This document shows positions 1-14,000 of a stretch of DNA of 64,000 nt, in pieces. The position numbers were made by a program, and so were the translations under genes. This stretch comes from Rotaria macrura (Eukaryota; Rotifera; Eurotatoria; Philodinida; Philodinidae): contig OENT01000135.1 in the NCBI GenBank assembly GCA_900239685.1, positions 1-64,000 on the forward strand, in the 5' to 3' direction. Position 1 is the stretch's first letter; each line of letters opens with the position of its first letter. The notes under the pieces were generated by a model that saw only the letters and a program-made list of their open reading frames with translations, was not told where the DNA came from and ran no database searches.

Positions 1-120
1 ATTCTTGGGCAAGAAAGACAAAAGAATCTTGCCTGACGATGTGATTCTTGCCTCGCCAGACAAGAATGTATCTACAAGAAGCTGGAAAGAACGATGTCAA
101 GATCGTCGACTAGTGTTATA
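1..120. repeat. possible transposon end with short ATTCTTGCC / CAAGAAT motifs
   Basis: Within about 70 bases the motif ATTCTTG(C/G)C or its complement (GGCAAGAA, CAAGAAT) occurs at least four times, in both orientations. This resembles the subterminal repeats of a DNA transposon cut off by the window edge. No coding sequence is attached and no target duplication can be tested, so this is only a suggestion. Confidence 0.2.
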
Positions 121-1021
121 AAAAAACTCTGCACGATAATGGTAATATCTACTAAAGTTGATCTAGTTCATTATATGCACTCTTTAGCTACTTCAACATT
201 TATATTCTGCAATGCCTTTTCAACTATAGATCGATAAGAATACAAGCAAAAACGAGTTCGCAACTTAATTATTCTTCACTGAAGTCTTTCATTTTATACA
301 TGACTGGGGATTATTAGTCGTGAATGGCTGCTAACTATTTGTGGATAGTACAATAGATTGTCTTCTAACGAGTAGAAGAAAATGATTCCTATGATATTTT
401 CTTGATTATATATATTTAATTCGGCTCCTTCCTTGCATACAAATTTTCTTTTTCGAAAAGATAAACTCCTATTGAAAAATTTGAATCATCGCACAGCTCT
501 TTTTGAGCCCTTAAATTGTTCATTTCCTCAGTCCAAATTGTTATGGACAGCTGTTTTAAATACGATAAGCATTAAAGTTGAGTCAATGGTGCATGCATTA
601 TCGCTATGCTAATCAGTAGAATGTACTGTACTTAACCATGTCTGGCCACGGTAGAGATCAGATTTAAATAGATAGATATAAATAATAGTCGATGATTTTT
701 CTTTATTTGGCCATTTCTTCGACTAGAAACAATGGCATAGGATCATGATAAAATATATATATAAGTAATTTTTGAACTTAGAGTGGCAAAAGAAAAGAAG
801 TGAATTTTATAACTGGTGTAGACAAAAACAACACGTTGTGATTAGAAGTAGTTAACTACATTGATATGTGACCGAAGAGTAATATCATTCAGTTAAAGAA
901 CACAGGCTGTTATTCAACTGTGAGCGTGTCACATTAGATACTTTAGTTATTCTTCATGTTCGATTCAATTTGACTAATCTCACTGAACTGCGATCAAAAA
1001 GATGGTAAGACACCATTCTAT
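121..1021. other. non-coding, downstream of GPCR copy 1
   Basis: AT-rich sequence with no supported reading frame, RNA gene or clear repeat. It is the 3' flank of the first GPCR gene, which lies on the minus strand. Confidence 0.5.
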
Positions 1022-1989
1022 TCAAAAGCGTCGGTGGTAGTCGGTGGTCGTGCCATCTACCGTCGGAGTTATTTCAGAATTCCGAAGAACTTTGTAACAA
1101 ACAAATCTGACAAGTTCTTTACGAAACGTACGAGATGTCAAAGTGTATAAATAGAAGGATGTTACTGGAAATAAGTAGAGCATCAGCTCTGCCAGAAATG
1201 TACAAAACGATTCGATAGCCAGATGTTCACTTGATCGATTCGGATCCGTAATGGAAATCGTATTAAAAACTAGATTACACAGTTGAGGAATCGTAAATAT
1301 TATATAACAGATAACTTGCATGAATAAGATATTGAGAACTTGTTGATCAAGTGGATTACGTTGATAATCGCCTCCCGANCACAAAAGTTTCCTTTCACTT
1401 CATAAAATATCAACCTGTGAGTGCAAACGATTGACCAAAATAGGATAATGAAAACAATGATACGATGTGCATATTTCGCTTTCGCAAAGTTTCTCAGTTT
1501 GATTTTATCCGAAGTCAATGCATACCGATCGATACAAGCGAAAGCGACGAACCATCGAGAGAGCATCAAACAGATTTGAAACAGGTAACCACGTAGCTTA
1601 CAGAACATGATCGATTGTATTTGTGGATCAGGATGATTGAGAGAATACACGACAGGTCCAATACCAACAAGTAATGTCATTAGATGATCAACAGATGCTG
1701 CAAGCAAGTCTAAAAAATGATAGAATATCAAACACCATTCATAGTAGAGGCATGAGTGCAGGATTCCACGAATAACAAGAGTTGCAATAGACTTCATAAG
1801 ATCAATATCAACAATAAATTTTCAATACTTACAAATGCAGCATGATGTATTGCGTAGTTGCCGACGGGAGAAAACAATAATATTAAGTAAGCATCCAATT
1901 AAACCAAATATAAGCCATGTTGAATAAACATATCGAATGAGTTGTTGTTCAATCATGAAAAGTTTACTTATTAAACTTGATGAAGTCAT
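1022..1989 (-). CDS. rhodopsin-like GPCR, copy 1 (two exons, internal sequence gap)
   Basis: Seven-transmembrane receptor of the rhodopsin-like class, expected in the plasma membrane; the ligand is unknown. Exon 1 is 1833-1989 (start codon at 1989, first residues MTSSSLISKL). Intron 1710-1832 has GT and AG ends and phase 1. Exon 2 runs 1709-1022. Visible landmarks are TM1 ending GLIGCLLNIIVFSRRQLR, the TM3 start FCKLRGYL, the DRY motif in ACIDRYALTS, and TM7 ending FPVTSFYLYTLTSRTFR. An N at 1379 sits exactly where 146 bases are present in copies 2-4 (end of ECL2, TM5 and the third-loop start), so the frame breaks there. This looks like an unresolved assembly gap rather than a mutation. Exon 1 and the intron are clearly more diverged than in copies 2-4, yet exon 2 is almost the same. 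The C-tail after TSRTFR is unique (KELVRFVCYK...). Confidence 0.82.
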
Positions 1990-4900
1990 TCAAACGGAAT
2001 ATCTTTGGTTACTGGAAAAAAAATGAAAGGAATAGACCTTTGTATACTTTTTCATACACAAGACTAAAAATGAATCTCAAATAATAAATATCCTTTCTAT
2101 TTATCTATCGATTTGTGGAAAAAGAAAAATTTATCTGGCTTTGTTAGTATCTCTAAATTCAGAGTACGCCATTGAAAGTCTGGGGAAACAGAAGCATAGT
2201 TGTTAATGCTATGAATATACATCAATTAACGTGTTGTGCTGTTTTTATAGATATCCGCATGAATTCATGCTTACTGCTCCCTCTGTTTTCAAAGTATCTT
2301 GATGTCCTCTGAAAATTCCACATCATTTATCAGAGATTCATAATAATACGAAAGTCTCGTTTTCGATGCAACTCAGACTATAGAATGACAAACGATCTTG
2401 CTATTTTTACGCTCTATCTATCTGTATATTTCGGCTTTAACTTATTCATCAAAATTAAATGGTTTGATCTAGAATACAAGCTATATTTTATCTATAGTGA
2501 ATGGATCTACAAAACGTTTGCTGAGTTTGAAATCGAAAAACTATTAAACAAAAGATTTTTGCCAGAATTTTCTTCCTCATCAGAACCGTGGCGAAGAGCA
2601 CACTTATATATGTGTAGAAAAAAACTTTACCAGTGAATACTTTCTAATTATCAGCAGTTTTAGATCTGATGGGGCGATTTTTTCTGACAATGCCTCCCTC
2701 TTATGTGAACACGTACACATTGTGAACAACGACTCTTTTTTCTAATAAGTGCTATCCCTATAATATTTCTAAGATAAACATGTTTTTTCGACCTCTTGCT
2801 ATGGTCTCTCGGTTTTCTCTTATAAATTCGAAGTAAATAAACTTTTTTGTATACTTCGATTATTTCACGCATGAAGTAAAGAATGACCTCATGGTACGAG
2901 CTTTCTTTGTATAAACGCGACAGATAGTTCATGTCAGTAATATTGGTAATGATTTTTTTTACAGCGTAAATTGGCTCGAAAATAAAATGCTGCAACACAA
3001 ACTTTAAATGATTATGAAACTAATCAAAATCAAAATATCAATTGAAAACTGAACGATGCTCATGCACAACACATCAACATTGGGCAATTCTTTATAATCG
3101 AATTAGATGTTTTGATTGGAAAATCTTTCTATTGAAATCATTTAGATAAAAATCGATCAGCTGAAGAGTAAATAAGGAAATCTGTATTTAGTAATCACGC
3201 ACAAGTACATAGTTTTAAACCGTTTCTTCGTGTTACAGTAAATCATACAGTCATTAGCTGTAATGAATACTTACGAATAGTGAACGTTTTTTATCACTCT
3301 CGATCATGTTCACGATGGAAAGATTTTACTTTATATGAGCTGAAATCAATCGGAAAAATTCAACCGAAAAAAAATGTCAACGAATTCCACAGCACCACTA
3401 TATAATCTAACAGTAATCTATGACTTCACATGTAAAAATTCAAACTTCGCCCTTTTCTTCTATCTTAAAAAAACAAGTATTCATTTCAATCAATAAAAAA
3501 GGGAATAGAAGAAGGATTCAAAATTCGATCCTAGAAAAAAGATACTGTATTTTAATTTTCTTTTACTATGCCGCGTATATAAAAAAATGAATATTATTTC
3601 CTATTTACTTTTTAACTATGTAATACTCAGAAGAAAATAACACGACAGCAATTAAATTATTCTAGTGTATTATTTGCAATCGTGTGTCTCTAATTTCTCG
3701 AAACAACTCCATGGCTGCTGACGAGAGCTTTCTTTAGATTAAACAAACCATTCAAATATGCACGACATGTAAAACTTATCTATTTAAACTAAAATTTATT
3801 ACAAGCCTTCAAAGAAATATTATATCTAATGAATAGAGCCAATTTTTTACAAGGGTCGTCGCGACTGTACTTTAAACCGTACCAAACAAAAAAGAACGGC
3901 CATTTATCTATTTTAGAGACTGTGATGGAATGAATGTCAGATGCGTGGAAAACTATGTTTAGATTTTCTTCATTCTATCTGTAGAATAGTGTTTCCATAT
4001 TCTGCAATTGGAATATATGAGATCCTTGATTAACGGCCAAAAGCTACAAAGTTCAAATCACGATTTCATTAGACTTTGCATATCATTAAGTGATCGCTAA
4101 TACGGCTAGCCAACGGACGGGATCCAATAAGACCACGAATCGGCGCATTGGTATTTTCTCTGACAAATCCTACTGAATTTCGCATCAAAGAAAAGAGCAC
4201 GTTGAGATGAACATTTTAGTACCAAACTGATGAGGTTTTGATTGAATTTAGAAGGCTAAAACTTATCAACAAAAAGGGAATTTCTACTCATTAATGGAAT
4301 ATTCGTTCTGTGCAATTTGGATTGAATCCCATAATATATTTATAAGGAAAAATGGTACGTCTATTATGAATTCGATAACTCTTGAATAGGACTTCAATTC
4401 TATGTATAAATTAGTGATTGATTAATTAGTTTCATGAAATAAAGATCAACTTTAATGAGAAGTACCATTACTATTTTTACTATATTTGTCATTTATCCTC
4501 ATCTTTCAACAAGTATTCTAATTTAAAAATTGAAGTAGCCAAACTTCTGGTCTCACTCATTTGATAGCCTTTTTCAAAAGCTGCAAAATCATACATTTTG
4601 CAGAGTGAAAAAAAATATGCCCATCACAAAAATTCAGAAGCACTTTTTTCTCGCAGTACAATTTTGTACATTTTTTACTTGTATTCACCCTTTTTTTTGC
4701 TTCGAAATTGGCAGCGTAGTTCGAAACCAATACAATATTCAGAATGAGAAGGAGAAATTGAGTCGATTTCTAAGTTATATGTTTCAAAATTTTCAGGCAA
4801 TTTAATAAAGTCAAAGGTTATATGTTTTAGGAACATGAGATACGTACGATATCCAGTTTTTTTTACCGTATTCACTACTACCCATATTTTTTTTTCATGT

Positions 4901-7121
4901 ATGCTTATTGGTTTTAATTGTAGTTTCCTGATCATACAATGCTGGCTTCATGGGGAGAGACTGAGCTCAATTAAAATTTAATGAAGTGCTCCCTGGAAAA
5001 CGTTTACCATTGATATATTTGAAAAAAAGTCTAAATAAAATAGATGTTGGTTGAAAACAAATCTGCACGGAAAGACTTTTTCGTGAGTAAACTTGTGCCA
5101 CGAATGAAACCATTTCTAACGTGCCACAATCTTCAAATCAAAACCTAGCCACGGTCATGAACGATTCCGACTACTATCAGAATGATATCAGATGGAAGAC
5201 GAAGTCCAGTAATGTGTTTGCCATCTACAAAAGAGTTATTTCAGGCATGAATTTCAATGATCTATGACATTCGAAAACTATTCAATGACAGACATACTAT
5301 ACTTTTCTGACATGCCACGCAATTAGATATGTGTTGATGATAAGTGGTGAATCGAAGGCAGATATTTTTTAGTGATAGTGATATAAGTAGTAGTGCAGAA
5401 ATCTATTACCATTGACGATTTATTATATTTCATTGAAATCTAGTTAGAAGACAAAAATCATCCTTTGCAATTGTAGATGCCTCGATGAGTATTTTTATTT
5501 TGATTCAAATAATGAAAGAAAGGTCATATTCTTGAGTATATTTTCACACGGCTTGACGCGTTATAAAGAATAAATATTTCATACCATGACAGGAAAACTT
5601 TGATGGAGCAAAGTTCATCATTAAAAATTCTAGTTTCTTCTATTTAACTTGAAAAGAGAGAATCTTATGATGCCTCAGATTATTCACATTAAAATTTTTG
5701 ATTCTACACATAGTGAAAGGTGGCAATAATATTTCTTCGTGTATCTGTAGATCTCGGCCTTCCGTAATACCATTTATTCTTTTTTAAACAAGCTACTGTC
5801 AATGATTTTATTTCAGTTTTTACTTGATGTTAAACCTTTTAAGATTTGAGTTGAATAATAATAAATCCTGATGTGTTTTCTTCTAAAGATCGAAGCTCAA
5901 ATAAAAGACAGTTTCTTCTTCCCGTTTTTCTTTTCAATATAAAGCAAAAGAATGAATGTCATTATCTGGCGTCTCGGAATGTTTGTCTCTGACAACGAGC
6001 GCTCTTTAATTATCTAACTCCTGCTGACAATCATTTTCGACGCAATCCAACGACTTCTAGACTACGATGAATTGAGTACAATTTACATTCCATGTTGATC
6101 AGCGTAAGGATAACAAAAGTTTTGTTTTAAATTTCAATGTTTAACCGTACATTAGATAATGGCGAGGCAATAAGAAACCTTTGATTTATGGCTTTCTAGT
6201 CTTGTCTATAACTACATCTCATGCTAATAGCCAGTTCCTGAATAGTTGACTAAAAGTAAACACTGCTTTTCCCAGATATACTAAATATTAACAAACATCA
6301 CTGGTCCTCAACATGTTGAACAAAAATCATATTTTTTCAAGGTAGTATATTTCGAAAAGAATTAATTGTTGTCATTAGATTTTTTAAGCATGTGTTTCTA
6401 ATTAGTTTTTGAATTGAACGAACGAAAAATTTTAATTAAAGAATGCTTTGCTTAATTTTTCATTTAAATTTTTCTCCTTTTATCTGAAAGTATCACAACA
6501 CTGCCATCGTTCTACAAAGTGGGCAATGTAAGCAAAATGCTGCTTGACAATGATAATGCAATGAAATTATATCTGTACGAGCAAAGTATCGAATCACATT
6601 TCCACATTGTTCCAAATGAACACTACAACTTCATTTTTACTGATTCCGTAAAGAGAAACACAATATGAGAGGTCATCTTATGAAAGATTTATTATATGTG
6701 TACCCGTCAATAAACCATAAGTCAGAACAGATAATAACTTTCTTAATTATTCACCTTTAAGACATGACGGATAATAACTAAATCCTCTTTGAACTATAAT
6801 CATAAGGATGTGAAACTCCTCCTATTGCACTTTTCTAGTATGATCCGATGAAAACAGAATATTATTAGTCATCTAACAGTTCAGAAAATATGCGTCAGTC
6901 TATTTTAAAAAACGTTTTCAGCTAAAGCCATCATTGTGAATATTGATTTTATTTATTTGTTTCAGAATAATACGTTTGCTATTACTTCGTAGTGGGAAGA
7001 GTAATAACAGATATACATGTAGTTTTCTAATACAATTCTTTTCTGAAAATAAGTAGAGAAGTCTCGACAGATCGCAAATGTATGCTGCGATCTGAAAGAA
7101 AATGATCCAAATCATAGTTCG
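1990..7121. other. 5.1 kb intergenic, no supported gene
   Basis: AT-rich sequence between GPCR copies 1 and 2. Short open frames (for example 2385-2636, 2660-2998 and 4675-4935) have low-complexity, AT-driven compositions and no recognisable domain. The end nearest copy 2 (about 6650-6885) is related to the sequence downstream of copy 3 (see the separate entry). A possible polyadenylation signal for copy 2, read on the minus strand, lies at 6948-6957, about 165-170 bases past its stop. Confidence 0.5.
6650..6885. repeat. duplicated 3' flank shared with GPCR copy 3
   Basis: This non-coding stretch aligns by eye with about 16785-17035. Shared landmarks in order are AATAAACCA.AAGTCAG, ACTTTCTTAA, TATAATCATA.AGG.TGTG and TTTTCTAGT.TGATC. 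Identity is well below that of the coding exons. The repeat therefore shows that copies 2 and 3 arose by duplication of a segment reaching beyond the gene, and that the flanks have drifted since. Confidence 0.6.
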
Positions 7122-8257
7122 TTATGCATTTGTTATATTTTTCTGTTGTTCACCACGATAATCACAAGTAGTACCATCTTTTTCAGGTCTAACACGATAG
7201 TTGGGACAAAAGGTTAATTGAATAGATTTTACCAATTCTATACGAAAGGTACGAGATGTCAAAGTGTATAAATAAAAGGATGTTACTGGAAATAAGTAGA
7301 GCATCAGCTCTGCCAGAAATGTACAAAATGATTCGATAGCCAGATGTTCACTTGATCGATTCGGATCCGTAATGGAAATCGTATTAAAAACTAGATTACA
7401 CAGTTGAGGAATCGTAAATATTATATAACAGATAACTTGCATGAATAAGATATTGAGAACTTGTTGATCAAGTGGATTACGTTGATAATCGCCTCCCGAC
7501 AGTTGTAGCCGAATTCGATGTTTATGTGCAAGATTTCGACGAATCAAACATGCACATGTTATCATTATGGTGGCCGGACATATACCACCACCGATGATTA
7601 CATAAAGACTATGATAGAGAGCTGCTGCCATATTACTTGTGATACCACAAAAGTTTCCTTTCACTTCATAAAATATCAACCTGTGAGTGCAAACGATTGA
7701 CCAAAATAGGATAATGAACGCTATGATACGATATGCATATTTCATTTTGGCAAAGTTTCTCAGTTTGATTTTATCCGAAGTCAATGCATACCGATCGATA
7801 CAAGCGAAAGCGACGTACCATCGAGAAAGCATCAAACAGATTTGAAATAGGTAACCACGTAGTTTACAGAATACAATCGACTGTAATTGAGGATCAGGAT
7901 GATTGAGAGAATACACGACAGGTCCAATACCAACAAGTAATGTCATTAGATGATCGACAGATGCTGCGAAAAAGTCTAGGGAAGAGAATATGTACGATTA
8001 GAAAGCTATGAATGAAATCGATGAATTGTTCAAGTTTATATTTCAGAGCGCACAAATGTTTTGGTTAAATAGAGTTCATGAAAATAGTTGTACTTACAAA
8101 TTGAGCAGGAAGTCGTTCTTAGTTTCGGCCGAGAGAAAACAACGAGATTAAGAAGGCATCCAATCATTCCAAACAACATCCATAATGGATAAACAGAAGT
8201 CGTCAGTGTTCTTTGGATCGTGGAAAGAATCTGGATTAATGTTGAAGAGGATGTCAT
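7122..8257 (-). CDS. rhodopsin-like GPCR, copy 2 (two exons, 337 aa)
   Basis: Complete seven-TM receptor. Exon 1 is 8098-8257 (160 nt, start MTSSSTLIQI). Intron 7976-8097 is 122 bp, starts GTAAGT and ends CCTAG, with phase 1 splitting Tyr54. Exon 2 is 7122-7975. The joined protein has an N-tail of about 20 residues, TM1 about 21-42, Cys90 at the top of TM3 and Cys163 in ECL2 (expected disulfide), DRY at 114-116, a basic third loop (RRNLAHKHRIR, 199-209), and TM7 about 270-290, where FPVTSFY stands in place of NPxxY. The C-tail after TSRTFR (298 on) is unlike the other copies. The family resembles peptide or FMRFamide-type and orphan receptors expanded in bdelloids; the ligand cannot be told. 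The exon 2 core is near-identical to copies 3 and 4. Confidence 0.9.
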
Positions 8258-10963
8258 ATCTGTATAACAAAATTGTTGTTTTTTTAGACTAGATCTGAAA
8301 CAAAATAAATGATGTTGAAAATCTTAATTTAATGAAAAAGAATATATTTAAAACTAGGATTGGATGCTATGGATTATAATCATTTGATATGTAAAACTTA
8401 GTTGCTAAGAAATTCTACGATATACCTTGTTTAAATGACATTTGATCTACTTCATCTATATAATATCTAACTAAGTTAGGGCTGAGATGTTTACTTTTAG
8501 TATACATGAATTATTATTTATACTCTTCACCAGATGGCATGAAGATCTCACTTATGTGTAACATATACAAAGTGATGAACACGTTAAAAGTTCTGCGTGC
8601 CAGTATTGCAGGTGATGAAAGTTGAGGAGTGTGACGCTTTGTAATTCAGTGATTTAAGAATTATAGAAATAAACTAATTTAAGCCGCTGTCTTTTTAACA
8701 TGAAGGTATTTTTACTAATTTCATTAACGTATGATGCGTACAAATAAGTTGTAGCGTAAATAATCGACATATTAGAAAGTAAAATGCACGTTCACAAGAA
8801 CAAATATCTATTTTTATACATTTACAAGAAAACAGTAGTTGTCAAAATTAGACGCTTGACATAACTAATTCATCAAGATTACTTTTTTCAGGAACATGCA
8901 TGGAAGAGATAATGGAATAAATATAAGTTAAATAGCACTAATTTCAATAACTTGGATTGAACTTCGAATCCAACTACCTACTCACCAACAAAAATGGATG
9001 ACGCATCAACTCTAAGTCAAAAAACTAGTTTTGAAATCAAAGATTTATAAGGAATAATTTCAATTCATGATGAATTGAATGGGCAATTGAGTACATTTTC
9101 ACAGTGTCAATGATAATTAACTATTAATGAAATTATTGTTATAAATATTATCCGTGCATAACACTGACACTCACAACGAAATCTGTCTGGTTGTAGTCAA
9201 ATTCATTTATATTTAGTTATATTTGTGAAGTTTTTCTTCTAGAGAATCTCACTGAGTTCCAATCAAAATTCGAACTTTTTGTTTCGAGAAATCGTAAGGA
9301 GCAGAAGTTCGAGAACAAGTTTCTGGGCTTAGTTACTATCCTACAATAGTTCACAACGATTTATATCTACTAACGGATCGAATTCGGAGAAATTCGATTA
9401 ATTTTAACTATATTTTTTTTGAAAAAATAAAATAAAAAGACTTTTGTAAAAGTAATCAAGATCGTTTTAAAGATTACAATTGCACTATTTCAATCAGATT
9501 ATTTATCGTTTAAAATTGAAGTAGATAAGTAAACTTATCTAGAAAATAAGTGAGTTCAATGTAAGAATGTTTTTGTTGTTTTGTGCATACAAATATTTTT
9601 GGACTTATCTATAATAAACGAAAGAACAAAACTCGTTCAGAGGAATGCAAGTGAGTTAAAACACCATCATGGAATACTTACAAACAGAAGTGAAATTCCT
9701 AATTGTATACGTGTTAATATATCAGCGTTATGCACTGATGTTAACAATATCCAAATCTAAATTATATCAATTGATAAAACACAAAACATTGAACATTTTT
9801 CTATAATCTAAATAGATTTTTCGTAAAGAAGTAGTATTTTTTATGATGCCTTAATTACTTTTTTTTGACTGGTTAAGATGATGATTACTCAGGAGTGGTG
9901 ATTATTTCTTTGTTTTGAAAATCTTTCGATGAAAATGAATAGTTAGTTTAAAAAGAAGTTCATAAACATAGAATAATTAAAAGTTTCCTTTTCTTCTGAC
10001 GAGATATCATAGTTTCTATTTCTTTTTCTCCTATCGGGAAAACGGACGTATGAAAGATGCATCGTATGAAAAGTATATAATACTATGGCAAACTAACAGA
10101 AACGACATCAAATATAATATTAAGAGATAGTTAATCAGAAAAGTGCATCTTCTTTAAAAAATGAGTACCTAAGATAAAGTTAACAAATGACATGATAGCT
10201 TTTAAACAGTAAGAAAGATAAATAATCGACGAAGACATTTGTTCAAATAAGTTTTTAGATTTATTTTCTATGAACTTCATAAAAGATCTGTACGAGTATA
10301 TTCTTTGTAAAGAGAAAATAGTTGAAAAACGCTGAAATATTTTCATTGATTTTCAAGTGTCATGCGTCCAAAGTATTACATTAACAATCAAGGAAAATGT
10401 ACACAGAGTATCTTCTTTCTACTCATATCAAGTGTAATATCTATAAGATTCAAGATCTTATGGCTTGATAAGCAATCATTTAAAAAATTCGATCTATCAA
10501 GTTCATATACTGCTACCGTTTCATCACAATGGTTTCTTTTTCTAATCTAATAAATAATTAAACTATTCTGATACAATCTGTAAGCATAAACTAAAAAAGT
10601 AAGAAGAATTAACTATTGGAACACGGAATTCAATACAAAATCCATAAGAAATATCAACTGTAGAAAATGTTCACCTATGACCATTATCATTCACAGAAAT
10701 TTGTACAGGATCATAGTTTCAGAAGTTGAGCATACGTTGTATCTGCAGACGATATGCGTTTTAACGACTGAATATTTTTCGATAAGCATTCACAATGACA
10801 GTCATCTCATAAACTACCATAGCTACTAGATGATTCTCACAAGTACTGATAAACTTTCCACGCTCTCTTTAGTCTATTCTTCTTCCTATTTTACATTGGC
10901 TAATGTATTTTCTGCTCGTGGTAGGTATAAGTGGCGGAATGGGCTGCTGTAATGAACGCTAAT

Positions 10964-11005
10964 AACAATGATACCGAGAGCGCTGTCGCTCTGGGTATCG
11001 TTGTT
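10964..11005. repeat. short perfect-type hairpin
   Basis: The left arm AACAATGATACCGAGAGCG and the right arm, read in reverse complement as AACAACGATACCCAGAGCG, pair over about 19 bases with one G-T type mismatch and one bulge around a 4-base loop. It is unusually stable for this AT-rich sequence. No poly-T terminator, promoter or protein context was seen, so its role is unknown. It could be a tiny MITE remnant. Confidence 0.5.
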
Positions 11006-14000
11006 CATTATGAGAAGTACATAATATTGTAATAAAGATACAGACAATCCTCAATACGTAATCTTTTCTACTTTTCTCTTAGAAAAAAATTCCAGGAACA
11101 TTCCAATGTGAAGTATTCGCTCATTTTTTCAAGACTATCCATGTTTGTGTAGTCATGTACTAATTAGTTAGGCGAAAGATTGAATTTTTTCACGAGTTGA
11201 AATAATTAGCTTATATTTCTTTCAAAATACATAAGATTAATTGTGTAAGGATTGATTGAAGTAAAGTTGATTATTTTTTAATCAATGAAAGTTTATTCAA
11301 TAAATCTTCTGCGAACAATAACACGATAAGGAATGATCAAAATCGTATGGGATATTTTCTTTTTCAAACTGGAAAAGACAGACTTGTTCTGTATGTTGAC
11401 AGGCGCCGCTAGAATTAATTTTGATTTAATTTACTTTGACAGTTTTGCATCAGTTTATTATAGTTAGCGAGGATAAATTTCTACGGATTGTTAACGACGA
11501 GTACTTGATTAGATCTAGTAAATCTCATCATTAGAATAAAAATATAAGAGTTTTATCTAGTTAATGATACTTCACGTGAAAATATGCTAAAATTGGCAAA
11601 GCTTCATTTACTACTTTGCATGCGTATCTGTTTATTAGAATGACAGAATGTTGGTGTTTTTTTCAATGAGTTATGTCGTAAAACTCTCAGTAAACTTGTT
11701 TCCCTTTCATTGTAAACGGCAGTGAAAGAACAACGTTTGATAGGTTACATAACGTAATGTTATAAATTGATATTAGCGCCCGAAATCCATGCACTCGAAT
11801 TTCTTGTTGAATGATTCTTGATTGGAACAAATTAGAGACCTGCAGTTTTCTGCATTCGATAGCCAAGATTTAGAAGCATAGTTCACAAGCAAAATGTGTT
11901 TTCTGAGTGAGAAATCTAAAGATCAATTTTCATAGAATCTCTGGAAAATCACGCTAGGTTTCTTGAGGCTCCCATAGGAGTCTATCGAGTTTTTAAAATT
12001 TTTGGAATAAACCTCGACATGTGAGTAGACTCAGGTATGCTTCGAATCTTTTTACGAGCTGAAAAAATGAGCTCATGGAAAGTGCCGTTTTTGTCGTTTA
12101 GTCATTTTTTATTTTGTGTTTTTATAATATTTTGTAAGCTCCGAACTTGCTCTCCACTATGCAAGTGACTTTTTCACTGAATAGTTTTTTTTTCGCTACC
12201 TGTCCGTAGACGCCGGATGAAATTTTCAACGAACACTGGCACCAATATTTGTTCTAAATTAAACAAGAGACTTCCTATTAACAAGATTAATGTTTATCGA
12301 ATGTTCTTTTAGAATTCTTTACAAGTTTAGATCATAATTCATAATATGACTTGCTAGAACGAGTACTAATCCTGCGATCTTCATGAAATGTTTTGGATAT
12401 TTCTTCTATCTAAAATTAATGTTTCACGCGTTTTCAAGTTCACCATCGAAAGCGAGATCAATATTTTACATAATAATTGTTTGTTTATAAGCGACATGTC
12501 TAGAATATTTTCTTTGAAAAGGAGTATTGAACCATGAAAATTGCACTATTTGAAAACAACGAACATGCATCTAATTGACAGATTGCAAACATTTTAAAAA
12601 CTCCTATGTGCAAAGAATCAACAGATGGCTTTGAGAACTTTTTAAAAGTAAATTATATTTCGTGAATTAGATGTATGCACTACCACAAAAAGAATCTAAA
12701 CTATTCAAAACGTGTAACTTACTCATATGAGGACGTGATGCATCCTATGATGTCAATGAAAGACAAATAAAGTCGATGAAAAGTTCAATGGTGTGTATCT
12801 TTTGAACAAAAATGCATTGCAAGAAAAAGAACTATGCCGACAAACTATTGTCATATGTACTACGTATCGATTGGACGATTTCTATTATTGACTCTATTAC
12901 AAATAGATTGCTTTTAACATCAATCATTGAAAGAGATTTCATGAAAAATATGTGCTCTGTATTCAAATCACGAGAAAATTACTTAATGTGAATTCGTATA
13001 CATACAAGTAAAATCGACTGTCAGGTGATATAAGATTATCATTTATTGTCATGTAGAAGGTGGTTTAAAATGAAATTAAGAAGCAATGAGTGATTAAAAA
13101 GAGACTCTATTTGTTATAAGTTCAATTTTGTTTAACAGAAACGTTTGATGCTAACAATCCCAGATCAAATGATGAGTAATTTTAATCGACTTGCAAGTTC
13201 TATTAAAAAGTATAGTAATTACCAAATAAATAATTATTAAGATTAATCAAACGCACTCAAATGACAGTTCAGATGGAAAATGTGATTTTAATCCGTAGTT
13301 TTTCTTTTAACTGAATATTATTTAAAAAAAGCAGCAACCAATACTTTAAGAGAAAATTGAACGTATTGTATTGCTAACACTTGAAATACTGAAATTATTC
13401 AATTTTTCTTTAGCTTCTCATTTTAATGCTATTTTATGCATTCACTTTCAATTATCCTTGAAAAACAACTTGATAATAGAGTAAATATTTCTAATGGAAG
13501 TAGATTTAGTTTATTATCGTGGATCAACGATTTCTTCATTCATACACTCAGTGAAAGCTGATTGTTACAATACTTACAAAAGAACAAGTCTTGCAGTATA
13601 CATATGTAAAAGTACGTTCAGTCATGTGTAAACGCATTGTGAACGAAATTAATGAAAACAAATTATTTTTTTATTATTGATATTTCATTTAGATATTGTG
13701 GAAAACGTACATCTATAAAGACGTTTCGTTACAATGGGATTTCCATTCATAGAAGTTAATACTATTTCAAATATTGCATACATTTTTGATTGTCTGTAAC
13801 TATTATAGTCGAAATCATAGTAAATTTAGAGTTCTGCGAGACAAACATTTTCATCTTCTGAATCCCGTTAGTCTCGTCTTGAAAAGATGATTGAGACTTT
13901 TGGGATTTTATCGCAAACATCTAGATAAATTATAGAGTCGGTCAATTCCTATGTGAAAGATCCCAAGCGATATCAATCATTAATAGTTATATAAAGAAAA

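Noticed and set aside
7518-7700. 60-codon plus-strand frame repeated at 17754-17936 and 21711-21893
   Set aside because: It is the antisense of the near-identical GPCR exon 2. Its conservation is explained by the receptor coding strand.
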